Shown: piece after piece, positions 49,915 through 58,800 of the stretch | Layout of the letters: every line of letters starts with the position of its first letter | Numbering within the stretch: position 1 is the stretch's first letter | Assembly: GCF_011044495.1 (NCBI RefSeq) | Contig: NZ_CP049143.1 | Span: 4,898,001-4,962,000, forward strand | Direction of reading: 5' to 3' | Source: Roseimicrobium sp. ORNL1 | Lineage (GTDB): Bacteria > Verrucomicrobiota > Verrucomicrobiia > Verrucomicrobiales > Verrucomicrobiaceae | Length of the DNA: 64,000 nt | Notes under the pieces: model-generated | What the model was told of the DNA's origin: nothing | What the model saw: the letters and a program-made list of their open reading frames with translations, nothing else | Database searches by the model: none | Program-made: the position numbers and the translations under genes

Positions 49915-51006
49915 TCAGAGCGAAGGGATGTGCACCATCTGGGCGGGGTTGAGACCACGGCGCTCCATCTCCTCCATGAGCACGCGGGTGGGAATGTTCA
50001 ACTCCATCCGGAGAGCATCGGCCCACGGGAGCCACTGGAAGGCCTCGGCCTCATCATTGAGTACGACTTCGGGCTCGGATGCGGAGCACTGGGCGGTGTA
50101 ATTGAGCAGCAAGAAATGGGCGCTGCGCATGAACTCGGGCGGCTCCACGCAATCCTGCACCATGACGAAGGTCACCTCCCCCAGGTCGAGGTCAGTCTCT
50201 TCCTTCACCTCGCGGCGCAGGGCTTCCTCACAGGATTCGCCACGCTTGATCTTGCCACCCGGGATGCCCCAGCGGTGGCTCCACTTGTGCGTGCGCATGA
50301 GCAGGACTTCGCCGCGATGATTCGTGATGAGCGCGCCCACGGTGGCCACGGGAAAGTGACTGCCGTGATTCGCGAGCTGCACATGCCAGCCGCCGAGAAG
50401 CCGTGGCAGGCGGGAAAGGTCCGGCACCAATACATCCGGATGCGCCTGCATCAGCACGGTGGCGCTCTCATACCCGGTGCAGGTGGCGATGCTCAAGACA
50501 CCGGCGGAGTGCGCGGACTCGATGTCATGCCGCATGTCCCCGATGAAGGCGCTCTCCTCCGCAGCCATGCCATGCTTTTCCAGCAGCAGGCGGATGCCTT
50601 CGCGCTTATCCACCACGCCGCAGAAAGCGTCCTCAAAGAAATCGCGCACGCCATTCGCGCGAGCCTGGGCCTCGAAGTGCTCCTCAGGCGCGCTGCTCAG
50701 CAGCACGATGCGACGCCCCGTGGCAGCGGCATACTGCAGGAACTCGCGTGCATGCGGCAGCAGCGGGACCACGGCAGGGTCCGCGGGGAAGTGCGCCATG
50801 TAGAGCTCCTTCACCACCTCCAGCTCGGCATCCGGTAGCATCTCCTTGTAGAACTCGGTGTACGGCAGGCGGAAGGTGGCGCGGAATTCCTCCCGGCTCA
50901 GCGCCTCGCGCCCATGATGCACCAGCACCCCATTGGTCGCATGCAGCACGCCGGCGAGATCATCTGCCAGCGTGCCGGACCAGTCGAAGATGAGATTGCG
51001 GATCAT
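49915..51006 (-). CDS. HAD hydrolase-Nudix hydrolase fusion
   Basis: A 363-residue two-domain protein. Residues 1-about 205 form a HAD-superfamily phosphatase: motif I FDWSGT (D8; the usual second Asp is Ser10), motif II VLLSSA near 101-106 and motif IV GDMRHD at 156-161. Residues about 215-355 form a Nudix domain with the box GGKIKRGESCEEALRREVKE running from 250 into EET (final Gly replaced). One chain could first hydrolyse a nucleotide-type pyrophosphate and then remove the phosphate. The substrate is unknown. Confidence 0.9.
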   Translation of the reverse strand: MIRNLIFDWSGTLADDLAGVLHATNGVLVHHGREALSREEFRATFRLPYTEFYKEMLPDAELEVVKELYMAHFPADPAVVPLLPHAREFLQYAAATGRRIVLLSSAPEEHFEAQARANGVRDFFEDAFCGVVDKREGIRLLLEKHGMAAEESAFIGDMRHDIESAHSAGVLSIATCTGYESATVLMQAHPDVLVPDLSRLPRLLGGWHVQLANHGSHFPVATVGALITNHRGEVLLMRTHKWSHRWGIPGGKIKRGESCEEALRREVKEETDLDLGEVTFVMVQDCVEPPEFMRSAHFLLLNYTAQCSASEPEVVLNDEAEAFQWLPWADALRMELNIPTRVLMEEMERRGLNPAQMVHIPSL

Positions 51007-51190
51007 TCAGGAAGTGAGGAGGCGTGGTGCGAGGACGAAGACGAAAGAGGAAGAGAAGGGATGGAATATGAAGAGGGATGGCGCGGAGCAAAGTGAGAAG
51101 GCGTTTAAGAGCGGCTTAAGTTTCCATGCAGCCGATTGCTTAAGGCATCTAGCAAAGAAAAGGCGATCAACACACTTCTCCAATAATGAT

Positions 51191-51425
51191 CTGCGCTTTG
51201 CGTCTTGGAGTGCGGTGGCAAGCGCTAAGGCGCGACACCGCTTTGAACGGAGATAAAGAGCATCAGAGAGCAGAATCACGGTCCAAGTCCCAACATGCTC
51301 TCCCATTGGGAAGCTTCAGATGCTGAACTCTGCTGGAGTCCCCCAGGACTGCAGAACGAAATTCCTTCGTTCAAAGCGGTGTCGCGCTTGAAGCTTGCCA
51401 CCGCACTCCAAGACGCAAAGCGCTC
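51191..51425. repeat. Family-B palindromic element, copy 2 (between divergent genes)
   Basis: The left arm at 51191-51250 pairs with the right arm at 51366-51425 over about 58 bp with few mismatches (GTCTTGGAGTGCGGTGGCAA against TTGCCACCGCACTCCAAGAC). The inner arm sequence GGAGTGCGGTG..CACCGCTTTGA matches the element at 23229-23571, but the outer parts do not. The 536-bp gap between divergent genes shows no other feature except a Lys/Glu-type purine-rich stretch near 51030-51080. Confidence 0.84.
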
Positions 51426-51542
51426 CGTCATCTGTAATCGTCGTTTATCATCATAACTGCCGCATAGCATGGCCACATCTGGTCATCGATTGATTTTACA
51501 CGACACATGTGCAATGAAAGAAGCGAATCGCACCCGCCCCCA

Positions 51543-51884
51543 ATGAACTCCCTCTTCGTCATCGCCCCCTACAAATATGAAGGCATCTGGGTCTTTGATG
51601 ATCCCAGCGTGGGCCTCGTGCAGGAACCGTTCGTGAGCGGAGCAGACACCATCCTGGATGTACTCACCGAAGACATCCCCGATGCAGCGAATGGTTTCCG
51701 GCTCGTATTCTCCCTGGACCCCTTCCCCGGATACTCAGCGAGGTTCGTTTGGAATCGACCCGAGTTCAGCGGGAACTGGTACACATGGCCCGAGCGCAAC
51801 ATGGAAGGCTGGCTCTGTCCTGCGCTCTTCAAGTATTTTGAAGAAGCTCCCAAGGAGATCTACGTGAAGGCCTCGGCGAAGTAG
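51543..51884 (+). CDS. Conserved hypothetical protein (DUF6717-like)
   Basis: A 113-residue soluble protein: FVIAPYKYEGIWVFDDPSVG, LVQEPFVSGADTILDVL, FSLDPFPGYSARFVWNRPEF and EGWLCPALFKYFEEAPKEIY. I recall this pattern from DUF6717 proteins, often found in planctomycetes and verrucomicrobia, but could not check it. The ATG at 51543 begins the conserved part. Function unknown. Confidence 0.65.
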   Translation: MNSLFVIAPYKYEGIWVFDDPSVGLVQEPFVSGADTILDVLTEDIPDAANGFRLVFSLDPFPGYSARFVWNRPEFSGNWYTWPERNMEGWLCPALFKYFEEAPKEIYVKASAK

Positions 51885-51962
51885 GGGACGGCCCAAAGAC
51901 TGGGCAGGACAGTACCATCAACAGTTGAAAAGGGTCTTTGTACGGGGAGCGAAGGGTTGCGC

Positions 51963-52127
51963 AAAGGAGCGTGGACACTCTTGTCCGCCGTTCTGCTGCG
52001 CAGCAACCTCCCTCGTGTAGAAGCGACTGATGACGCCTCTGGAGCAGTTGGCAGAAGGTGGCCTTGCCTGCCAAATGAAAGAACGATTTGCGTCAGGGGC
52101 GGCGGACAAGAGTGTCCACGCTCCTTT
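51963..52127. repeat. Family-F element with 28-bp perfect inverted arms
   Basis: 51963-51990 and 52100-52127 are exact reverse complements over 28 bp (left arm starts AAAGGAGCGTGGACACTCTT), separated by 109 bp. It sits between convergent genes. The rest of the 373-bp gap contains a family-G repeat at 52195-52232. Confidence 0.92.
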
Positions 52128-52194
52128 TGAAATGCGCATCGCTTCACGTTGGGATTGAATAGCTCCTCAGGCTCCCGCAGCTCACCTCCAAAAA

Positions 52195-52232
52195 TTCCTC
52201 TGCGTCTCCGTGTCTCCGTGTTGAATCCCAAG
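52195..52232. repeat. Family-G repeat, inverted orientation
   Basis: ATTCCTCTGCGTCTCCGTGT followed by CTCCGTGTTGAATCCC, the complement of the ACACAGAG-type repeats at 23161 and 33118. Confidence 0.72.
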
Positions 52233-52257
52233 CACGTCATCCCGCCCCACACCCAAC

Positions 52258-53733
52258 TCACCGCCTCACCGCCACATCCCCCGCAATGCCCGTGCGGGTG
52301 ATGGCGCGCACAGCAATAGCTTGAGCGCCTTTGGGCATGTCGATGGACTTCTCCTCCACGGGGAAGGAGCGAACGGAGATCCACTGGGTGCCATCGTAGA
52401 ATTGCACAAACCACCAGCGCACATAGGAATCCATCCGCGCATCGGTGTACTGCCACTGCGCCTTGCCATTCTCCACCTTCAGTTCCGGCGCGGCGGGCTT
52501 GTCCTTCCCCAGCCAGGAGGCAGAGGGTACGATGGCATAGTCCTGATAAGCACGATCACCGCAGAGGTCTGCCAGGGTGCCGAGGTTCTTCTTCAGCGCC
52601 GTGAAGTTCCAGTGAATGTGCCCGGGCGGCATGTACTTGATGCGGTTCCGCGTGTGGCTGATCTGGCGCAGGATTTCCGCAGGCTGCCGGTCCTTCAGCA
52701 CACGCTCGGAGGCCATGCCGGGCCAGATGTGGCGCTGGGCGGTATTCTGCGAGAGCCACCAGTCGAAGAAGCCGATGAAGCTCAGGTTTTTTTGCTCGAT
52801 TGGCCAGTAGAGCTGCGGCGCAAAGTAGTCCACCCAACCGCTCTGCAGCCACTTCAGCGAGTCCGCCGCGAGCGCCTCATACGGGTCCAGCGCGCCCTTC
52901 CCCATGCCCTCCGGATATCCGGGCCGCCACAGGCCGAAGGGGCTGATGCCCACTCGCACCCAGGGCTTCTCGCGTTTCACACCCGCGTACAGGTCGCGCA
53001 CAAACGTGTTCACATTATCCCGCCGCCAGTCGGAGCGGCTCAGGGTGCCGCCGGAGTCCTGGTACTTCTTCCACGCCCTGCCATCCGGAAAGGGGACCTG
53101 CGAGCCCTTCACATCAATGGGATAGGGATAGAAGTAATCATCCATGTGGATGCCATCCACATCATAGCGGCGGGTCACATCCAGCATGACCTCCAGGCTA
53201 CGGGCGCGCACGCCGGGCTCACCGGGGTCCATCCACAGATTTTCCCCGTACTGCCAGCACCACTCCGGGTGCGTGAGGCTGATGTGGTTCTTCGCGCCCT
53301 TGTACTTCGGACCGCTCAAAGCGCGGAAGGGATTGAACCACGCATGCAGTTCGATGCCCCGCTTGTGCGCTTCCTTGATGAAGAACTCCAGCGGGTCCCA
53401 CATCGGGTCCGGGGCCTTGCCCATGGCGTTGGTCAGCCAGGGCGACCACGGCTCGATGTCGGACTTGTACACCGCATCCCCCGCCGGGCGCACCTGGAAG
53501 ATGAGGGCATTCAGCTTCAGCGCGGCGGCCTTGTTGCAAATCTCCACCAGCTCCGCCTGCTGCTTCGGCGTGGGGTCGCCGGGCTCGAAGGGAAAGTCGA
53601 TGCCGCGCACCGTGGCCACCCACGCGCCGCGGAATTCGCGCAGCGGCTCGGGCGGCGGTTCCATCTGGGCGGAGCACACTCCGGCGAGACAGAGCACTGA
53701 CAGCGCGATCAACGAAAGGCGGGCAGACAACAT
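52258..53733 (-). CDS. GHL10 family glycoside hydrolase-like exported protein
   Basis: A 491-residue protein with a signal peptide (LSLIALSVLCLAGVCSAQ) and a TIM-barrel GHL10 (DUF187-type) domain: LREFRGAWVATVRGIDFP, LNALIFQVRPAGDAVY, YDVDGIHMDDYFYPYP, VRVGISPFGLWRPGYP and FAPQLYWPIE. The acidic residues in DGIHMDDYF are the likely catalytic ones. A short C-terminal beta-sandwich region follows. The ATG at 53733 gives the best signal peptide; ATGs at 53805 and 53754 are alternatives. Likely cleaves a polysaccharide or peptidoglycan-linked glycan outside the cytoplasm. Confidence 0.88.
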   Translation of the reverse strand: MLSARLSLIALSVLCLAGVCSAQMEPPPEPLREFRGAWVATVRGIDFPFEPGDPTPKQQAELVEICNKAAALKLNALIFQVRPAGDAVYKSDIEPWSPWLTNAMGKAPDPMWDPLEFFIKEAHKRGIELHAWFNPFRALSGPKYKGAKNHISLTHPEWCWQYGENLWMDPGEPGVRARSLEVMLDVTRRYDVDGIHMDDYFYPYPIDVKGSQVPFPDGRAWKKYQDSGGTLSRSDWRRDNVNTFVRDLYAGVKREKPWVRVGISPFGLWRPGYPEGMGKGALDPYEALAADSLKWLQSGWVDYFAPQLYWPIEQKNLSFIGFFDWWLSQNTAQRHIWPGMASERVLKDRQPAEILRQISHTRNRIKYMPPGHIHWNFTALKKNLGTLADLCGDRAYQDYAIVPSASWLGKDKPAAPELKVENGKAQWQYTDARMDSYVRWWFVQFYDGTQWISVRSFPVEEKSIDMPKGAQAIAVRAITRTGIAGDVAVRR

Positions 53734-53877
53734 GGGCGCGCAAGATGCCAGCATGCGCGCCAATAGCAAAAGGCCTTTTGGTTTTGAGAAGTAAGGAATG
53801 GACATGCGGGCGGGTTTCGCATTTTGTCTTGTATACGCTGGACACCGCCTGCCCGCGTTGTTTCACCACGCCCCGCC

Positions 53878-55017
53878 ATGGCCTCCGCCAATGCTCGCTA
53901 CTTTCTGCCTGACCATCCGACCCTGAAGGATGTGTACAGCAAGAATGATCTGCGCGCGATGCTCGTCGCCGGCACACTCAGCCGGAGTGACATGGTCCTG
54001 GATGATGAAACAGGACACGGCCACCTCCTCGGGGACCTGCTGGCCATGCCCTACCCGGACGTGACCATCATGCCGAGCCGCAGCACGGGCAGCAGCTCCG
54101 CCAGCGGCACCAACAGCGGCAGCGGTAGCGCTGGTAGTGGATGCGGCAACATGGCACCCCGTCCGCAACTGCCGCCCAATCACGAGTTCCGCGCGGATAC
54201 ACCCCTGCCGCGACCGGAGACGGACTTCCGCCCACCCTCTCAACGGCGCACGACCTCCCGTGAGGAACGCGCCTACCAGCAGCAGCGTGATGATGCCGGT
54301 GATGACGACGAAGAAGAAGAGCAGGACGACGACGCCACCTTTGAGGATGAAGATGACCTCGACGATGCGTTGCTCGACGAGCGTGCCGAAGACTACCATC
54401 ATGAAGATGAAGATGAAGATGCCGAGGAAGAAGGCCATCCCGATGCCCCGGCACAGCATCTGAGGCCCCCCACCCCTGCCCCCGCGTCCACAACTCCGGT
54501 CCAGGAATGGAGACCCGGGCATCCGTATGGCGGCATGATGCGGGCACAGCTGGGCCCGGTGGAGACTTTTTACCCCGAGGAGCGCGGACCGGAGGAAACG
54601 CTCTACCAGGGCCACCCGAGCTGGCTGGCGTATCCGAAGTCCCTGCTCGCGCTCCTCCTGTTGATCATCAGTGCAGTGGTATCACACCGCATGCAGTTCG
54701 GCCTGGAGTGGGTACTGCTCTTTGGGTCCGTGGCGGGATTGATTCTGCTCTTCGTGGGACTGGACCGCTTTACCTGCGCCTACATCGTCACCACGCGGCG
54801 GGTGGAAATGGAATATGGCGTGCTCGGTCGGAACACCCGCGAGGTGCGCATCCGCGACATCCGGTCCATCGACGTGCAACAAGGCGGCTGGCGCGCGCTG
54901 CTGGGCATGGGAAATGTGCGCTTCGATTCGTCCGTCAGCTCAGGACCGGAGGTCTATTTCAGGGACGTGCACCGTCCCCATGCCATCAAGGAACTGGTGC
55001 GCGAGATGCAGAAGTGA
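53878..55017 (+). CDS. GYF_2-like and PH-domain (YdbS/YdbT-type) membrane protein with acidic linker
   Basis: A 379-residue protein. Residues 1-55 (YFLPDHPTLKDVYSKNDLRA, VAGTLSRSDMVLDDETGHGH) resemble GYF_2-type domains of planctomycetes and verrucomicrobia. A Ser/Gly stretch and a very acidic linker (about 140-190, DDEEEEQDDD and similar) follow, then two membrane helices (LLALLLLIISAVVSH and VLLFGSVAGLILLFVGL) and a bacterial PH domain (YIVTTRRVEMEYGVLGRNTR, IRDIRSIDVQQGGW). Function unknown. The acidic linker is encoded by GATGAA-type repeats. Confidence 0.8.
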   Translation: MASANARYFLPDHPTLKDVYSKNDLRAMLVAGTLSRSDMVLDDETGHGHLLGDLLAMPYPDVTIMPSRSTGSSSASGTNSGSGSAGSGCGNMAPRPQLPPNHEFRADTPLPRPETDFRPPSQRRTTSREERAYQQQRDDAGDDDEEEEQDDDATFEDEDDLDDALLDERAEDYHHEDEDEDAEEEGHPDAPAQHLRPPTPAPASTTPVQEWRPGHPYGGMMRAQLGPVETFYPEERGPEETLYQGHPSWLAYPKSLLALLLLIISAVVSHRMQFGLEWVLLFGSVAGLILLFVGLDRFTCAYIVTTRRVEMEYGVLGRNTREVRIRDIRSIDVQQGGWRALLGMGNVRFDSSVSSGPEVYFRDVHRPHAIKELVREMQK

Positions 55018-55043
55018 TGCATGCATGCATGCCGGATGAGATT

Positions 55044-55160
55044 GGCCGCAAAAGAACGCAAAGAACTCAAAAAAGCCTGACGCAGTTCTTGTCCCCTTGT
55101 CGGCATCCCATGCAACCATGAGGCTTCATTCTTTTGTGCTCTTTGCGTTCTTTTGTGGCT
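55044..55160. repeat. Family-M paired inverted repeat (AAAAGAACGCAAAGAA type)
   Basis: The left arm at 55044-55077 (CCGCAAAAGAACGCAAAGAA, ending AAAAAAGCC) pairs with the right arm at 55121-55160 (TTCTTTTGTGCTCTTTGCGT and on). It lies between the PH-domain gene and the sigma factor gene. Four ATGC units in a row precede it at 55017-55032. Confidence 0.8.
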
Positions 55161-55261
55161 ATTACTGAAACAGGACAAACCTCGCACATGACTTGAGGCG
55201 TCTGTTGGCCCTTATCGGCCTTTCTCCACTTTTTTCCCAAGACATCGCAACTCCATCCGTG

Positions 55262-55795
55262 ATGCCCACCGAAGCCTTCATGAGCAGTCGCGACCCCGAC
55301 CACGCCTTCCTCCTTGCAGCCCTGGACCGGTATGAGAAACCCCTCATCCGCTACGCCATCGGCATCGTGGGAGACTTGAGTCAGGCGCGTGACATCGCCC
55401 AGGACGTCTTCATCCGGCTGAGCCAGAGCCTGGACACGCTGGATCGCGAGAGGCTGGCACCGTGGCTCTTCACAGTCTGCCGGAACCGCGCCCTGGATCA
55501 TCAGCGAAAATTCAACCGCATCATTCCCATGGAAAACGACGTGCTCGACATGGAAACCTCCAACGCCCCGACTCCGGCGGACGTCCTGGAGGAACAGGAA
55601 ACCAGCGGCCAGATCAACCGGTGGATCGACCAGCTGCCGGACAAGCAGCGCGAGGCCGTGAAGCTGAAATTCGAAAGCGGGCTGAGCTACAAGGAAATCA
55701 GCGAGGTGCTGAAGACGAGCGTGGGAAATGTGGGCACGCTCATCCACCTGGGAGTCACCACACTAAGAGAGCGCTGGCTCGCCCTGAATGCATGA
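55262..55795 (+). CDS. ECF-type RNA polymerase sigma factor
   Basis: A sigma-70 family protein of about 177 residues: region 2 (ALDRYEKPLIRYAIGIVGDL, ARDIAQDVFIRLSQSL, APWLFTVCRNRALDHQRK) and region 4 (DKQREAVKLKFESGLSYKEI, SVGNVGTLIHLG). Start codons at 55262 and 55280 are both plausible; a longer frame begins at 55193. The VWA membrane protein starts 81 bp downstream, so the two probably form a sigma/anti-sigma-like pair. Confidence 0.92.
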   Translation: MPTEAFMSSRDPDHAFLLAALDRYEKPLIRYAIGIVGDLSQARDIAQDVFIRLSQSLDTLDRERLAPWLFTVCRNRALDHQRKFNRIIPMENDVLDMETSNAPTPADVLEEQETSGQINRWIDQLPDKQREAVKLKFESGLSYKEISEVLKTSVGNVGTLIHLGVTTLRERWLALNA

Positions 55796-55876
55796 CGAGA
55801 GCGAGAGCAACAGCGAGACCGCACACTGCATCCCACCCTATCTATTTCTGATACATCCCATTTTCCCCTGAAAGCC

Positions 55877-58800
55877 ATGAATGCGAAACTAACCGCCTAC
55901 GCCCTGAATGAGCTGCCGCCTGATGAGCGCGCCGCCCTGGAGGCTGAGATGGAGACCAATCCCGCCCTGCGCGTGGAAGCGGAGGAGATGCGCAAGTTCT
56001 GCGCCCTGCTCCACGACGAGGTCGCCGATGCGGACAAAGAGGCGCTCACCACGGAGCAGCGCGTGCGTGTGCTACGCGAATTCAGCGCGGACACACAACC
56101 GCAACTCCAGCCGCAGGCAAAGAAAGCCGAGCGCTCCATCTGGCGGCATCCGGCCTTCCTCGTGCCCACGGCCATCGCGGCCTGCACGACGGTGATGCTG
56201 GTGATCAATCTGAATGACAAACGGTACGTTCCCCTGAAAGACAAACAGCCCGCACCCGCCACGGAACAGGTGAAACTCCTCGTGGAGAAGCGTCTGGCAG
56301 AGCGCAACAATGGCAGGGGCACGGCGGAAGATGTACGCGTGAAGTTTGAAAAGGCCGGCAGGCCAGTGGTGGCATCCGGCCAGACTCCCGCTCCCGGCAA
56401 GCCCGAAACGCCCGCGCTGGTGGCGGCGAATTCCCCCACCGTCCGTGATGCAGAGACCAATGCCCTGCTGCCGCTGCCCAAGGCCGGAGCGCCAGCATCA
56501 CCCACCTTGCTGATGCCGCAGTCGCTCGATGGATCCGAGTTGGCCTTGCAGCAGACGACCGCGGCTGCCGGTGTGCCGGAAGCCATGAGCAGCGACCTCA
56601 ATGGAGTGAGTTCCTTGGGTCGCGTGTCCGGCTCTGCGGACATTGCCAGCCGCGGCATTGATATCGGCGCAGCACGTCCTTTGCAGCGCTATCAGTTCAC
56701 CCCTGAGGGATTCAGTTTCGCGGGCACCCCTGCCGTGGCAGAAGCCGACACGTCCAACGCCTGGTCAACTCCAGCACAAGGGTACGTGGATCTCAACGAG
56801 CCCAAGCTGAACCTCTCCCCGAGTGCGACTCCTTCACTGCCGCCTCCTGCCGGCACCGCACCCTTTGGCCCGGGCCTTGCCACCGGCATCTTCGGCGCGG
56901 GCATCTTGCCTGACGAAAGCAGGACCATGAGTCCTGTCGATGGCGGTCTTGCCAGCACCTTCAACAATAGCGGCGATATGAATGGCCGCTCTTCGCTCAT
57001 CCAAGCGCCTGCGCTCGATGCCACGCCCACAATGGGCACGGCGTATAACGATCAGGGCACCACGGGCATGAGCAAGGTCGGTGCGGGCTCACTCACCCTA
57101 TCCGGCCCCTCGAGCGGAGGCACCCCCATTGCAGGCGAACCGGTGAATACCTACTCTGGTGGAACGACCATCACAGCAGGAAGAATCATCGCGGCGAACG
57201 GTGCTCCGGCAACACCTGCCCCCGATGAGACTACGGTGACAACGAGCGGAGCCATCACGATGGGAACGTCCTCCACAGCGGCAGCGCCAGCACCAGGGAC
57301 AGAGCACTACAAGCGGAGAGAGACGAAAAAGGAATTGGTTCCCGGATGGAGAGCGGACGTAGCAGCGCGTGAACCCACCATTGCCCCCACGGCCCCCAAA
57401 GGCGCCATCGCTGGCAGTGGCGGCGTGAAGTTGCAACCCAATGTAGGCACCTTGGTTGGCAACGCTCCCCTTGCCCCTGCACCTTCATCTTCCCCTGCGG
57501 CAGCCGCGGCGCGACCCGCCATGACGAAGGACGGCGCCTATGTTTCGGCAGCCGCCCCTGCCGCCCCTGCCGCTCCCGCGGCCACGGGGTCTCTGGCTCT
57601 CGGTGACTCAGCCATGCCCGCGGATGCAGTGCCTGCCGCCTCACTGGCCTCTGCAAACCAGCTCGCGGCGAGCCCATACCGGGCCGAACCTGTAGGTGAA
57701 TATGATGACCCTATGCTTGCCTCGAATACTGCGGGCGCATCCACTCGCGCCCCGGCAGCGTCAGCTCCCTATGTGCCGCCTGTCACGGTAAAAAGTCTCC
57801 CTGCCGAGTCCACCTCGCCGCTCATTCCTGAGCTGGAAAGGCTGGAGGATTTGCAACAGACCACAGCGGAGCGCATCAAAGACCTCCGGGACAAGGCGAA
57901 GGATCTGGATGCGCGCGCCCGCCAGAGGGACATCCGCAATCCCAGCGGCGAAACCTACACGCCCATCTACGAAAACCCCTTCCTGCAGGTCGCGCAGCAG
58001 CCGCTGTCCACCTTCTCCATCGATGTGGATACCGCGAGCTACGCCAATGTGCGCCGCTTCCTGAACAAGGGACAGCGCCCACCGGCGGATGCCGTGCGTC
58101 TGGAAGAGCTCATCAACTACTTCCCCTACACGTATGAACCGCCAGCGGAAGACGGCTCGCCCTTCTCCGTGACCGTGGACATGGCGGAGGCGCCCTGGCA
58201 GCCCATGCACCGCCTCGCACGCATCGCGCTGAAGGGACGTGAGGTTCGCAAGGACCGTGGCGCGGCGAACTTCGTCTTCCTCGTGGATGTCTCCGGCTCC
58301 ATGGACCAGCCGGACAAGCTGCCGCTGGTGAAGCAGTCCCTGCGCATGCTCACGGAGCAACTCAAGGACACCGACCGCGTGGCCATCGTCACCTATGCAG
58401 GTGAGAGCGGGGTGAAGCTCTCCTCCACCCCGGGCAGCGAACGCAAGAAAATCATCAACGCCATCGACAACCTCGATGCCGGTGGCTCCACCAATGGCGC
58501 CGGTGGTATCCGCATGGCCTACCAGCAGGCCGCGGAAAACTTCGTCCAAGAAGGCGTGAATCGTGTGATCCTGTGCACCGATGGCGACTTCAATGTGGGC
58601 ATCAGCTCACCTGAGGAACTGGAAAAGCTCATCGCGGAAAAGGCAAAGAGCCGTGTCTTCCTCAGCGTGCTCGGCTACGGCACCGGCAATCTCAAGGACC
58701 GCACCATGGAGACCCTCGCGGACAAGGGGAATGGCAACTACGCCTACATCGACTCCCTCAGCGAAGCGCGCAAAGTCCTGGTGGACCAGATGAATGCCAC

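Noticed and set aside
53863-54615. Minus-strand frame with apparent Phe/Ile-rich membrane helices
   Set aside because: The hydrophobic stretch is only the antisense reading of the GATGAA-rich acidic linker of the PH-domain protein.
57098-57436. Minus-strand frames over the VWA low-complexity region
   Set aside because: Antisense shadows of a repetitive, G+C-rich coding stretch; Arg/Cys-rich without any domain.
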